DNA of 64,000 nt from Acheta domesticus (GCA_031308135.1 JAHLJT010008756.1:130632997-130696996), one strand, 5' to 3'. Shown: positions 10,965-23,075, counted from the stretch's first letter. The notes: generated from the letters alone by a model not told the origin. Numbers and translations: made by a program.

Positions 10965-11365
10965 TCTCCCTTCCAAGAAGAAACATTTGAAAGAACCTCT
11001 TTGCGGGCGCCTCGCAGTCTCTGACGCGCATCTCGGCCGCAAGCAGCCCTTGCGGAGGCGCCTCCGCCAAGAACCTTAAGCTCCGTTTCCGGTCCCCCTC
11101 CCCTCCCCCTCCCCCGCTCGGCCCCCTCTCCCCATAATCCCCGCGGCCGGCCGCGAACTTCGCCATCGCGCGGGTGCAGGGGTGGGGGAAGAGGACTCGG
11201 CCGGCGCCGCTCCAAGTCACTCGGAGGGGGGAGGGAGGGGGGTGCTAATAAAGCCCACCGCGGGGGCTGATGGAAATTTAGGGCTCCTTCGCCGGCCGCC
11301 CCGCCCTCCTCCTCCGCCGCCTTCGCGAGATTTCCGCCGCTGGAAGGGCAGGTGTGTTTTAAAGG
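10965..11365. other. GC-rich island
   Basis: CpG-rich with C-rich (11090-11130) and G-rich (11220-11250) runs and CCGCC clusters around 11295-11340. No gene supported. Confidence 0.6.
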
Positions 11366-11367
11366 GA

Positions 11368-12000
11368 GCCGCGCCCTTTGCAAAGTAAAAAGGTGCTCCG
11401 ATCCAGCAGGCGGACGAGACCGCCCTCGTACCCAACATAAGCGTGTCGCATTCGCAAATATCGAAATGAAGCATCGAAACGAAGCATTGAAGCAGATCGA
11501 TGCACAGGGAACCCTGGGGTACACCTCGTTTGAGCGGTCGCCTCAATGAATGGTCAAATGTATCGTTAAACACATGTTTTGCCCGTAAACTATCTTTAAA
11601 TATTCCCTCATTTTGAACTGAACATGAATTGGGCAGTCAACACTATCCGAACAATTGTCGAATGTGAATCGAGCGGCGCCCTTCGCAAGGAGACAACAGA
11701 TGTTCCTGCCCAGGAAGCGGACGAGTCCGTCCTCGCACTCAACGTAAGTGTCACTCGGATTCGCAGGCATAAAATGTTGAAGGAGATCGACGCACAGGGA
11801 ACCCTGGGGTACACCTCATTTGAGCGGTCATTCAGCGGTCGGCTGAATGAACGGTCAATTTTTTATTAAAACAATTTTTTTCTTTCGTAAAATACCTGTA
11901 AATATTCCCTCTTTTATGTCTTCACTGGAACCCAGCGGCTCATTTTGAACATGAACTTGTATCGGTCAACACTTTTTGGAGAATTGTATAATTTGAGTCG
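11368..12000 (+). repeat. ~310-bp tandem duplication
   Basis: Unit 1 (about 11368-11671) and unit 2 (about 11672-12000) share, in order, GCGCCCTT.GCAA, GCGGACGAG.CCG.CCTCG, AAGCAGATCGA-like segments, CGCACAGGGAACCCTGGGGT, ACACCTC.TTTGAGCGGTC, and AATATTCCCTC. The units differ by substitutions and small indels, so this is an old duplication. The most conserved core (about 11501-11535 and 11790-11826) includes the self-complementary AGGGAACCCT. Confidence 0.85.
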
Positions 12001-12715
12001 TAACCTTATAACAAACAGTGAATATTCTTTATTATCTTCCTAGTCGGGTGCATTGTCACATCCCATAGAACAGTGATAATCTGAGTTACGTATCTGACGG
12101 GGAGATTAATTTGTGTTTCATATGACATGTTTTTTCATGCTGTTCTGAAGTTTTGTTAGTGTCTATTGTAGCTTCAAATACAGTTGCGAATCAAGTCCAA
12201 GAAAGCAAATCTATTAGTTATGTAAGGTATGTAAAATAGAAGATTGAAGATACCTACAATTAAACAATTTTGTTTACGAGTTGTTTACGCGAGCACGTTC
12301 AGAAAAGATCTCGCGATCTGGAAATTAAATGTAATTAAAAAGCATTAATAAGGAATGCGTTCTTGACTTCAATGCAAGAAGCAAAACCGGCTCAGGCTTT
12401 CTCTCACGTTACTTTCATTACCTTCATGTGGTCACCTTTGCAGAAGACCCATTTTCTCAGAAATAGTTGTGAGTACTATTGTTTGCGATCTCTGGAATTT
12501 GATTGGTTCCCTCATATTTGACTTTCCATTCTACAGTGTAAGATCTTTTATTGTACATTTATTATTTCTTACTAATAGCTTTTTTCTCAAAAATATATTT
12601 TATTAAGCAGTTTACTGAGAACTGTCTAATTTTAGGTCTCTAACCTTATATCCCTAATCCAAGAGTATCTTCAAAAATCTAATAAAAATTTATTACTTCA
12701 TTACTTTTTGTTGGG
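12001..12715. other. unassigned AT-rich DNA
   Basis: No coding region or repeat structure recognised. Confidence 0.55.
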
Positions 12716-12789
12716 GTGTACTGGTCTACGAACAGTCTCTGTCTCATTGTAGCCTCGATACTGCACCATACTGCACTCATCTACATCAT

Positions 12790-13040
12790 CCTTCGCTCGT
12801 CACCGCCCCTGCGCTCGAGCTGGCCCCGTCCTCCAGCCTTTCCTGCATCGCCGCCTACACCCCCTTCCGTCCCTTCCCCTCCCCGGCCACCCCCCTCCTC
12901 CGCGCTGCGTGGGTTTCGCTTTGTCCCCCCTCGGGCACGTAATTACCTGCCCGAAGCCACCGGTGCCCCCCCCCCTCCGACACGACACGACACGCCGCGG
13001 GGACGGCCCTGGTTAAGAAGAGCCCGCCCGGTCGGTTAAG
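12790..13040. other. C-rich GC island
   Basis: C-skewed plus strand leading directly into the 12-bp and 20-bp minisatellites. Confidence 0.6.
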
Positions 13041-13044
13041 AGTC

Positions 13045-13350
13045 GCCGGCTCGCTCGCTCACCCGCCCGCTCACCCCCTCGCCCGCTCGCCCGCCCGCTC
13101 GCCCCCTCGCCCGCTCGCCCCCTCGCCCGCTCGCCCGCCCGCTCGCCCGCCCGCTCGCCCGCCCGCTCGCCCCCTCGCCCGCTCGCCCCCTCGCCAGCTC
13201 GCCCGCCCGCTCGCCCGCCCGCTCGCCCGCCCGCTCGCCCGCCCGCTCGCCCGCCCGCTCGCCCGCCCGCTCGCCCGCCCGCTCGCCCGCCCGCTCGCCC
13301 GCCCGCTCGCCCGCCCGCTCGCCCGCCCGCTCGCCCGCCCGCTCGTCAGC
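13045..13350. repeat. 12-bp minisatellite, unit GCTCGCCCGCCC
   Basis: Irregular from 13045, near-perfect GCTCGCCCGCCC units from about 13195 to 13345. The minus-strand frame reads as repeated Gly-Glu-Arg-Ala or Gly-Arg-Ala-Ser, a product of the repeat and not a protein. Confidence 0.95.
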
Positions 13351-13535
13351 CCGTCCGTCTGACCGTCCTTCCGTCCGTCTGACCGTCCGTCCGTCCGTCT
13401 GACCGTCCGTCCGTCCGTCTGACCGTCCGTCCGTCCGTCTGACCGTCCGTCCGTCCGTCTGACCGTCCGTCCGTCCGTCTGACCGTCCGTCCGTCCGTCT
13501 GACCGTCCGTCCGTCCGTCCGTCCGTCCGTCCGCC
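13350..13535. repeat. 20-bp minisatellite, unit GACCGTCCGTCCGTCCGTCT
   Basis: About eight near-perfect 20-bp units, itself made of 4-bp GTCC steps, ending in pure (GTCC)n. It abuts the 12-bp array. Confidence 0.95.
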
Positions 13536-13990
13536 CGCCCACGCCGCCCGCCCATCCACCTGCTCATCGCCGACGGCTGGCCGGCCGACGCCATCCACCG
13601 CTCACGTCACTGACACAACCCTCGCTCACGCCGCCCTCACACCCACGTCGCTCTGCCCCCGCCCGCGCCGCCCTCCCCCAGCCCTCCCGCCCGCCTGCGC
13701 CGTCCCAGAACAAGGGCGCGGGCGGCTGATTGTCGCCGCGCGCGCCCGGAGTGGGCCCGACCAGCGCGCGTAATGCGATTCGCGCGCCGCCGGAACGAGG
13801 GCGTTTTAAAAGGCCTCGCGCCCTAACTCACTTTCGCGCACGGCGCCGAGCGACGGGGCGGGGCTGCCCCGCGCGCCGTCTCTGCGATGGGACGCGAAAT
13901 CTAGACGAGCTCTTCCCACGGCGTCGTTTGCTTTGAACGGGGTGCTCTCATAACGGCCTGAGAGGCGAGATGACATTTTTGCAATTCATG
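13536..13990. other. CpG-rich unique island
   Basis: High-GC sequence with no repeat period. It looks like an unmethylated CpG island but no transcript or exon can be supported. Confidence 0.5.
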
Positions 13991-13994
13991 ATCA

Positions 13995-14183
13995 AGTTTT
14001 GTCCCGGCTGGGGCGGGGGCCTCGCTGGTGGGGCAAACCCTGCTAGTCGACGGTAGGTCGGCGCCGGATCTCGCCGTCCAGCGGGGATGATCACCGCCAT
14101 CGTACGATGAAAGAAACATGCACTATATTTATGGGAATAAGGACCTCAGTAGATGACGCGCCCGGAATTACTCTCTATCAGTC
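13995..14183 (+). mobile_element. SINE-A copy C, 3' part only
   Basis: A 5'-truncated copy beginning at GTCCCGGCTGGGGCGGGGGC and containing GTCGACGGTAGGTCGGCGCC, the GGATCTCGCCGTCCAGCGGG block, AACATGCACTA and GATGACGCGCCCGGAA. It ends near CTATCAGTCATG. Confidence 0.85.
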
Positions 14184-14930
14184 ATGACCAAGTTTCCTCA
14201 TTTGTTTTCAGTTCCTACTACTTTAACCCTACTTCTCGAAGAATAATACTTAATATTTTCTCAGTAATAGTATTAGTGTTTACTCTGTGATAACACATAA
14301 CTACAGGAAATAATCTTTCGGTGAAGGAAATCCATTGACGTAAATGTATCGATTCTCGCAGTTCAATACAGAATACCGTGTATATTCTTTCCACCTATTC
14401 ACTGACTTCGTCACATTGTGACTGCCATAAAAACTTTCGTCTGCATGAAGGTAGAAAATAAAAGCAAGCCGACAGTCAAAATTTGGGTCTGAAACATATG
14501 CTCCGCAAACAATGATATGGTACTTTTCGTATATCTCTCAACAAACACAGCTATCTTCATTTATAATCATCGTGATCGGACTGAAAGAATTCTCCGGTTA
14601 ATAAAGTAGTTCACGCATAGTGCATGACACGCAGCATCGTTCTCAATTTGGCTTGTTTATTTCTGTTTTCTTTAGCTTAGGAAATCAATCTCATTCCTGA
14701 GAAATACTACCTGTATCCTGAATGAATTACATTATATACCCCTAATTCGATTCCTTTAAATTTGTATGAAGACAGAATTATATCATTAACTGCTGTATTC
14801 AATAACGATGTAATTAATTGCAATCATTTAACTTGTGGAGTAACTTTGTTTATGTGTAAAGTGCACGAAAAATCTCTCTTTAAGTGATGGTTGGAAGAAC
14901 GGGCTGTTTTTCGCTCGTTGTGTCTGCAAA
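14184..14930. other. unassigned AT-rich DNA
   Basis: Nothing recognised. Confidence 0.55.
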
Positions 14931-15164
14931 AAGCGTTTGAAGGCGGAAGCCGGTCTGAGAGGCTTCCGTGCGGGCTGGGCGCCGGGGCGGCACGAGATTG
15001 GCAGGCTAGTGCCGCAGCCCCAGCAGCTGTTGCCTCGTGACCGGAAGTCACTTAGTCGCCGGCGCGCGCTGTTTTACAAGGGTGGAGACCGCCCCGCCTG
15101 CACTGGTCCTTCTTCCTCGTCTCATCCCCGGCGCTCGTGAGCCGTACTCCCTCCACGCGTCCTC

Positions 15165-15490
15165 CCCGCTGCCTCTCCGCTTCCTCCCCGCGTCCTCTCC
15201 GCGTCCTCCCCGCGTCCTCTCCGCGTCCTCTCCGCTTCCTCTCCGCTTCTTCCCCGCTTCCTCCCCGCTTCCTCCCCACTTTCTCCCACTTCCTTCCCAC
15301 TTCCTCCCCGCTTTCTTCCTGCTTCCTAACCACTTCCTCCTAGCTTCCTCTCTTCTTCCTCTCCACTTCCTCCCCACTTCCTCCCGCTTCCTCACTGCTT
15401 CCTCACTGCTTTCTCCCCGCTTCCTCCTAGCTTCCTCCCTTCTTCCTCCTTCCTCTCCACTTCCTCCCCGCTTCCTCTCTGTTTCCTCCG
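15165..15490. repeat. 11-bp polypyrimidine minisatellite, unit TTCCTCCCCGC
   Basis: Degenerate units TTCCTCYCCGC/TTCCTCCCCAC repeat across ~320 bp with no purine-rich interruptions on the plus strand. Flanks (14940-15160, 15490-15780) are GC-rich. Confidence 0.92.
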
Positions 15491-15799
15491 CGCGCCCTCC
15501 CCGCTCCCACCCCTCCCCCTATCAACTCCCACCTCGCCGCTCCTCATTTCCTCCCCTCTCCTTCATTTCCCTCTTCCCCATCCTCCATCATCTTCTCCTC
15601 CCCGTCCCCTCTCGCGCTGCCCAATCCCATTCCTGCGCAGCCCTCATCACTTCGCTCCGTCCCCGCCCGCTCTCGCCGTACTCCGCTTGGGTGACTGCGT
15701 CTGGTGTCGGCGTCTTAAAGAAGATGCCGCGGGGGAGACGGCGACCGGGGTTGTTGGCAGCAGGCCACTCCCTTCGATCAACCCTCCGTCAGCCGCTCT

Positions 15800-16900
15800 C
15801 CTTCACATCGCACACAGCACTTCGACTTTGGTTTACTTTATACGTGTGCGTTTGCACACGTAAGAGTTTGTCTTACCTCCCAGGAAGGTTTTTACTGGGC
15901 CGGCAAATCCAATCCTATCACAGACTCAGTTTCTATGCCACGTTTTTGCAACTATTACATAGAAATTTTCCATTGATGCAGTCAAAACCTTAAATCTGGA
16001 ATAGAATGTTCAGTGCACTAATGAAAAAGCATTTCATTAGGAAGAAATCATTTTTGTACGAGCGTCAAAATAAATTACGTATACGTAGCATAATAATGAA
16101 TTATTATAAATAAGCAGTAACATATTACTGCCTTTAAAATTTACGTACTTTCAGAAATCTAATATTACTCGTATGAACTGATGATATCTTAATCCAAATT
16201 AAATCGTATGTCTTATCAACGAACTCAAATGATCTGCCCAATATCATATTACTTAGCGCACGTAGAATGGGTCTCACCTTAGAATTGTGGGGTGGGGGGG
16301 GAATGTTGGCCGACTGAACACATCACGTACGTTCTATGGCGAATGAATGCAGTGTTAGGAATCAACGCAGAGCGACCCACTGTCTGTTGTCAATTGTTTA
16401 TCGACGCGCTCTGCGTAGTTACTGGCTCTCTGGGCTGAAGCAGCGTGTACCACCATGTGCAGTAACCAGCTAGTTCGACGGTACAGTAAAACGTGAACAA
16501 GTTTCCCTCGCGAATTCTGAAGTGAATTCTCTACGGAGGAAGGCCCTCCTTGTTTTTCGTCTCGGTCTCAACACATAAGTAAACTTTATACCACGATTTA
16601 GAGAAGACTTCGAAAATTACTTCTTTCGGCCGTGAGCTATGGACATTGCTGTCACATTAACCGAGCTCAAGATGGGGAATTGCGCATTTTCCGTCCCATA
16701 GCGTCTCCATGACCCTTGCTCGTGTCTGGGTTCTTCCAACTCGCTGGTGGTGGGATGGGTACCGTCTTCTTCTGGTGTACTTCTAATTCTCTTTCATTCC
16801 ACCATTTTCCGGTTCTTTCGTCTTCTCGGTTTACTCTCTTATCTTTCCCTTCCTTCTGCACCTTTCTTCTTGCACAATTTTCTACCTCATTCCCGTAGCT
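15800..16900. other. unassigned DNA with short hairpins
   Basis: The 15980-16250 part is AT-rich. Around 16362-16415 CGCAGAGCG pairs with CGCTCTGCG, and GTTACTG (16418) pairs with CAGTAAC (16460). No gene was recognised. Confidence 0.5.
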
Positions 16901-17099
16901 CTGTTCCCACCTTTACTTTCCTCTCCTCTAACCCTGTATTATTTTCCTCTCCTTATGTCTTCTCCGCCACTCCCGTCTCGTACCATTAGCTGTCTATTGT
17001 TTTCCGTCACTTTTCTTTGTCATTGATTGATTTATTTCCTCCCTTCTATCCTCTTGTTGTCTTATTACCATTTTCTTCTCCTTCTATTTAATCCTCTCT

Positions 17100-17815
17100 T
17101 CGACCTCTCTTCCACTTGAATTCATTTCCCTACTCTCCTTCTCTTCTCTTACTCGTCTGTTTCTTCTTCCCCTCTCCCACCTCCACTCTGCTCTGTCCTC
17201 CCCTTACTCCCCGTCTTCTTCCCCACCTCTCTTCCTTCCTACCCTTCTCTCTTCCTTCGTCCTCTCCTCGCTCCGTCCGCTGCTCCTCGTACGTGCGAAA
17301 GAATTGCCTGGACTGCATCCTTTCCTCTCCTTTCTTCCTGTCTTCTTCCTCTCCTCTCTACCTTCCTCCTCTCCTTGCTCCCTCCGCTGCTTCTCGTGTG
17401 CGCGAGAAAGAACCACGCCTCCGTTGCTTCCTTTTCTATCCTTTCTCCCCGTCTTCTTCCCTCCTCTCTTTCTTCCTCCTCTCCTCGCTCCGTCCGCTGC
17501 TTCTGGTGCGCGCAAAAGAACCGCCTGGGCTGCATCCCTTCCTAACCTTTCTTCCCGTCTTCTTCCCCTCCTCTCTTCCTTCCTCCCCTCCTCCCTTCCT
17601 TCCCGTCTTCTTCCCCTCCTCTCTTCCTTCCTCCCTTCCTCCCTTCCTTCGTCTTCTTCTTCTTGCTTCCTCCGCTGCTTCTCGTGCGCGAGAAAGAACC
17701 ACGCCTCCGTTGCTTCCTTTCCTCTCCTTTCTCCCCGTCTTGTTCGCCTCCTCTCTTTCTTCGTCCGCTCCTCGCTTCCTCGCGCTCGCGAAAGAATCGC
17801 GGCCGGGCTGCCGGC
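17100..17815. repeat. polypyrimidine higher-order repeat (~108-bp units)
   Basis: A pyrimidine tract of ~700 bp is punctuated by a purine marker (GAAAGAAC/GAAAGAAT) at 17297, 17405, 17514, 17692 and 17790. Spacing is 108, 109, 178 and 98. Units alternate in sequence after the marker: type A has GCCTGGRCTGCATCC, type B has CACGCCTCCGTTGCTTCC. Overlapping frames on both strands are artefacts of this composition. Confidence 0.85.
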
Positions 17816-17904
17816 GCTCAATCTCATTTTATTACCAAAGTTTTGATGAAGGGCGAGTGGCGACGGCGATGCCCTCCGCTTAAATTATGCAAGGAACCTT
17901 TTCA

Positions 17905-17960
17905 GGGCGCGGGGGCGGGGCGGGGGCCGGGCGGGGGCGGGGAGGGGCGTCTCCCGGCGG
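17905..17960 (+). other. G-quadruplex-prone G-rich tract
   Basis: The plus strand has many closely spaced G runs: GGGGGCGGGG, GGGGGCCGGG, CGGGGGCGGGGAGGGG. At least six runs of three or more G occur with 1-2-base loops. Confidence 0.75.
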
Positions 17961-17999
17961 GCGCCCCGAGGACGACGGGCCGTGACCCGGGCGCGTCTT

Positions 18000-20029
18000 G
18001 GGGACACTAACGAGGAGGTTTTGTGACCGCTGGCCTCCGGAAGAGCGACTGTTGATGTGAAATGCGGCTCGAGTTGCGGGCCCGCGCAGCTGCGACGAGG
18101 CGCTTTCAGAACTTCTCGACGGAGCCCACGCCCCCGCACATGTGGACGCCTCTTAACGGTTAACTGCACTCGGGATATTTGAGAACACGCAGAGGCGTAT
18201 CTGCGGTATGGCAGGCATGGCACGTTCTATGGGCGCCACTCACTAGGGGGCGCTATTTACAGTGTATCCGCTTGAACAAATTACAACCACCCTAATTTGA
18301 AGTAACCCGTGAGGGACGAAAATTCGATACTTGCCATGGGCACCTGAATGCCTACATATGCCTCTGATCCCGAGTCAGTTGGGCCGTTCCCTATTTTTCA
18401 ATTTATTCGTTCCGTAATTGCCGGAAATTCTACTGGTTTGTTACTACAGGAAATGTTTTTATTAATATGTAACATTTGAAGAAAAACGTTATTATTCAGG
18501 GAAATTAAGAGAGGTATTGAAAAACTACAATGTATAGGTCTCTGAGATCTTACTTGCCTTTTAGTAACCTTCTACGCTATGCATTTAGCAATTTTTATGT
18601 TTTTAGTATTTTTATATTTTGGCTAAATAAAGTACACTTCCAAATGATCCAATTATTAGTTTCTTACAGGACTATCAGACATTTCGGACCCAAAATTGTT
18701 TCATGTGTGTTCTGGATTGATGACTAGCAAATTCGGATTTTCAACGTTTGAACCCAATTTTTCATCAAAATAATTTACTACCAACTGTATCAAGTTCGTG
18801 TCATTCGTGTTGGTATCCGTGAAGTTGTGAGCAGAAGAGAGTTTTTTTGTCAATGAAGATTGGTACTTCCTTTAAATGGGTTTAAATAATTAATAATAAA
18901 CCAAATAATTAGTTTCGCGTTTAAGAAATGGAATTCTAATAGAAAGTTTGATTATAATGTAATATACAAAATATTACAGAACAAACGCCGCGCCTTGATC
19001 TGGACGGTCGCGGTTACTAGGTAACGAAGGTTGTTGCCGGGCTAGAAGGAGGCGCTGGAAGAGAGAGAGTTGGTTGACTGGCATCCTGGTGGTAGCGGCG
19101 CGTATGTAAGCTGAATTATTTAAGTTGGACATCGACGCGAATAGGGAGAACAAATTGTGGAACGGTTGTGCAAGAAGTGAGCAGCAAGAAAGAAGCAGAC
19201 GACATCGGCGACGACCGGCGCGAAGACGGATTTTCGGCGCGGAAGTCAAGGGGCTACGAACTGCGGGGCCATCATTTCACAACGCCAGACAATTCGGTAC
19301 CGTGAACCTAATGCATGAAATCAAGCAAGAGCATTTTTATATTGTTAATCTCAAATTCCATTCTTAATAAACAAAATTATTGTTGTGCCACGTTGTATGT
19401 AATTCCTTCGGAATATAAATAATTTCAGACTTCCAGGCTTCTCTGTATAGAGAGCATGAGAACCAAAGAACTGAGCTAGTAAATTAAATTAGATAAAATA
19501 AGTCATTCTGTATTTTATCACAATAAATATTATAAACTCAGTTATGAATCGAATAATATAAAGCGTCTCCATGCAGCAGTAAAATATGAGTTTTTGTTAC
19601 TTCGTCAAAACAATTCAAATTTGCTCAAAAATCGGCGAAACATTGACGGAAATGAATCCGACTATTGAAACAAAGCAAGTTCTAAAACTTTCTACAATCC
19701 GTTGTGAATCAACAGTACTGAGTCTTTCCAAATTATGACTAGTTAACGGTTAAACTGATCTGAATATGAGATGTAAGTTCTACAGGTGGGATAGTTTCAC
19801 AACTGCCTCCTTAAAAAGATTCATAATAATTCTTAAATGCGAATACAATTCACGAAATATGTTCGAAATGTTGGATTGTTCCTCATGAATAGGTTCACAT
19901 TCTCAGAAATTCATTTGACATCACATTCTGCAGAAATCATTCTCTGCAATGACATTTCAGCGATTTCAGCAAAAAGAAATTCAGTCTAAAATATTACTCT
20001 GTAATTATTGAGACTATTCCACTCCTGAA
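18000..20029. other. unassigned DNA
   Basis: Mostly AT-rich, with a short GC-rich part at 18980-19270. No element ends or coding region recognised. Confidence 0.5.
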
Positions 20030-20415
20030 ATTAAAACAAATAGTGTTTAACTATACATATAAAATGCCCCAATCAGAGCGGTGTATCTCAAAAAGTTTAT
20101 CGCTTTTGCTGTCCGATTTTTCTTACCGCTTCTCCCTACTGGCCAATCAAACTGCGTCTCAACTATCTTAGGAGGCGATATAAATCGATCGTTATGTCGA
20201 TGTCCAATAAACCGCGTATATACTGTAACATAACCTCTTTGATTTTGTCATAGCTTTCAGTTGTTTTCAATATTTGACGCATTTCGGAATTCTGTTGGAC
20301 GTAATTTCACTCGTCGAACTCTGTTGGACGTAATGTCATTCCTCACTTCGCGAGTCGGGGATCTATCGATAATTTCCAAATCACTCGTGGTATTACCTAT
20401 GATAATTCGTACGTC
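20030..20415 (+). repeat. LTR-like repeat L1, copy 1
   Basis: Shared with 27048-27510. It has a promoter-like order: CCAAT at 20142, TATAAA at 20179, AATAAA at 20206. This order fits an LTR, though no TG...CA ends or target duplication were fixed. The last ~70 bases (CGCGAGTCGGGGAT...CACTCGTGGTATTACC) are the part amplified in tandem at 27450-28165. Confidence 0.6.
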
Positions 20416-21000
20416 TAAGTAGAATTTACGTTATTTAAAGCTTAAAAGAGAGCAATGATATCTGATGTTAGACTCTGTTTGGCTGATAGAACGTGAAATA
20501 AATTTAGAGATTGAAAGAAATATGTCATCACTTTCTAAGTTATTAGAAAGTCATTTCTTTTACAACACTTCAAATGTGCAATAAACTACAGTTTAAATTT
20601 CAATAAGAAATTTTAACATTTCAGAATTTGCTTTGAAGCATATATATGTTTTGAAAGATAGACACTTCGATAATTAAGAGAATGGAAGGTGTATTTTGTA
20701 ACCAATGTCATTAAAACTTGTGATAATCTATTTTAAAAATTTGAACGCATTATTCAAACCAAAATAAAGTGCCGTACTGAATTACAAAAAGATTTAATAC
20801 TGTTTACTAACACAATCTGACAAGATAAAGATATTTTCATTCACATTATCTACCTATTTATAGCTCTTTTTTATTCCAATAATGGAAATGCAACTGCTCA
20901 AGCTCCGGATTTCTTTCGCTTTTTAACACTTTACCGTTGAATAAATACGACTCGTGTATTAGTTTCTTTATTTTTTCATGGGAAAAAACCACAAATAAGA
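20416..21000. other. unassigned AT-rich DNA
   Basis: Nothing recognised. Confidence 0.55.
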
Positions 21001-21329
21001 AGTAAGAATGACGATTGGTCGCCTACAGCATCCAGCAAAGCAATTGAGCGCACACCTTAACACAACTCCGAGCGCCCTTGCTTTTCAGCTGCGCGTCAAC
21101 CGAGCAACTCCACCGGTATTTGTAGGGAGCACACAGGCAGACTCTGAAGACCCTCCAGTCATCGTTGACATTCGTAACCGCGCGATTGCGTACAGAGGTT
21201 GCGGAAAACAGTGGCTCTCCACCTCGCACGCAGTCTAAACAAAGCTGAAAAATTGCGTAATGCGCTCCATTGAGCCCTGCGCTCGCTGTGAATGCGGCGG
21301 CGTGCCCCAAGGGCCTCTGCGCAAACACG

Positions 21330-21610
21330 TGTAGCGTCGCGCCGCCCGCGCCGCCGCCCGCGTCGCCGCCCCCGCGCCGCCGCCCCCGCGTCGCCGCCCC
21401 CGCGCCACCGCCCCCACGCCGCCGCCCCCACGCCGCCGCCCCGCTCCCCGCCGCCCCGCGCCCCCCGGTCCCCGCGCCGCCGCCCCCGCGCCGCCGCCCT
21501 CGCCCCTCCGCCGCCCGCGCCCCGCCGCCCGCGCCCCGCCGCCCGCGCCCTGCCGCCCGCGCCCCGCCGCGCGCCTCGCCGCCGCCCGCGCAATCTGCGC
21601 GCGTCAGCCG
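21330..21610. repeat. C-rich low-complexity tract (CCGCCCCCGCG-type)
   Basis: Repeated CGCCGCCCCCGCG and CCGCCCGCGCCC units on the plus strand. The open frames are Ala/Pro/Arg-rich artefacts. Confidence 0.9.
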
Positions 21611-21889
21611 CTCCCGCTGGGGCGCCGGGGCGGGAGCGGGGGTGGAGGGGGCTTCTAATCCGCGCGCATTGTGGCCGGAAGGGGTTGCGGCCGCCGCCTG
21701 TCAATCGCCCCTGCGCGGAGGGGGAGGGGGAGGAGGGGAGGGGAAGCGGCGCGCGTCGAGGTGTTAAATGCAGCCACCCCCGCCCGCAGAGGTGCCCTGT
21801 CGCCGAAGCCCTCCTGCTCTGTCGCCCGCGTCAACCCCACCTCCGTGGATCCCGTCGTCACGCCGCCGTCACCCCTGTCTCTCCTCTCG

Positions 21890-22075
21890 TCCCTGTCGCA
21901 CACGTCGTCTCGTCGCCCCCATCGTCTCGTCGCCCCCATCGTCTCGTCGCCCCCATCGTCTCGTCGCCCCATCGTCTCGTCGCCCCCATCGTCTCGTCGC
22001 CCCCATCGTCTCGTCGCCCCCATCGTCTCGTCGGCTCCGTTGCCCTCATCGTCTAGTTGCCCCCGTCGTCTCGTC
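21890..22075. repeat. 17-bp minisatellite, unit CGTCGCCCCCATCGTCT
   Basis: About eight near-perfect 17-bp units between 21900 and 22035 with degenerate units on both sides. Confidence 0.95.
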
Positions 22076-22361
22076 GTCATCCTCGTCCATCCTGTGGCTC
22101 CTGTTGCCGCCTCGCCTCTTCCCTCCGTCACGTCGTCTCGTCTCTTCATCCCCGTCGACTTGTCGCCTCTGTCGTCTCGTCGCCCCTGTCGTCCCCGTCC
22201 GAGCCAACGATCAGACTTCCGGCGCGCCGGTCCCTTGTTGCGGGACTTCCAGCCTTCATGACTCAGTTCGAACGCTTTGAAACGAGAGTTCGTAAATGCT
22301 TCAAACGAAATTATAGATAATCCCTTTTGAGTGCGCGTGAAGGCTACAAAAAATTACCGGA

Positions 22362-22887
22362 AGAGATGGCTCAGTGAATGAACCTGATGTCACTGCAGTC
22401 CCTTTGACCGGGAGGTCCTAGATTCGAGTCCCGGCTAGCTAGGTCGAATTCAGTCACTGACTGGCGGAGAATTCTAGTGGCCGGCTGCTGTGATCGGTAG
22501 CTTTCCGTGGTTTCTCCGATCAACACCAGGCGAATGCCGGGGCAAGTACCCTAACAAACGGGCCACGGACCGCGCGCGATCTTTCCTTCCTCTTCCTTGT
22601 CCTATCCTCTCCTCTTACACACACACTTACACTAACATGCACTACACTACAACACATGCCGGGAGACCGGTCGGAGCTTACAGCTTGTTCCGGCTGGGGC
22701 GGTGCCCCGCTAGTGGGAGATACCTGGTTGAGGGAAAACCCCGCTGGTCGACGGTAGGTCGGCGCCAGATCTCGCCGTCCAGCGGGGAAAAAGATCAGCG
22801 CCACCTCCCGAGAGAGAGAAATACGCACTACACTTACGGGACTAATGACCTGAGTAGTTGACGCGCCCGGAAACACCAATCAATCAG
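22362..22887 (+). mobile_element. SINE-A copy D, best full-length copy
   Basis: The head has an A box-like GATGGCTCAGTGAAT (about 22365) and a perfect B box-like GATTCGAGTCCC (about 22422). The body follows in the same order as the other copies: GCCGGCTGCTGTGATCGGTAG, CACCAGGCGAATGCCGGGGC, AACGGGCCACGGACCGCGCG, TACACACACACTTACAC, CCGGCTGGGGCGGTGCCCCG, GTCGACGGTAGGTCGGCGCC, GTTGACGCGCCCGGAA, and an ATCAATCAG tail. At ~525 bp it is long for a SINE. Function: transcription by RNA polymerase III and mobilisation by a partner LINE are inferred from the structure. Confidence 0.88.
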
Positions 22888-23075
22888 CTAAAATAATAAT
22901 AAAGCGCAAATAAACAGCGCTGCACGGGAAGATTGAACATGGTCCTTCTCGCCAAATAGCACAGTCATCATTAGAATAATTCTTTGTGGCAGATGGCACT
23001 TGATGAGCTCGCCTGTGAGATATTTGTTTCTCTCAGAACGCAAGTGCCTGAACGTAAAAGAGACATTTCACTAAC

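Noticed and set aside
13036..13598. Minus-strand ORFs with Gly-Glu-Arg-Ala and Asp-Gly-Arg-Thr repeats
   Set aside because: Direct translation of 12-bp and 20-bp minisatellites; several frames are open at once.
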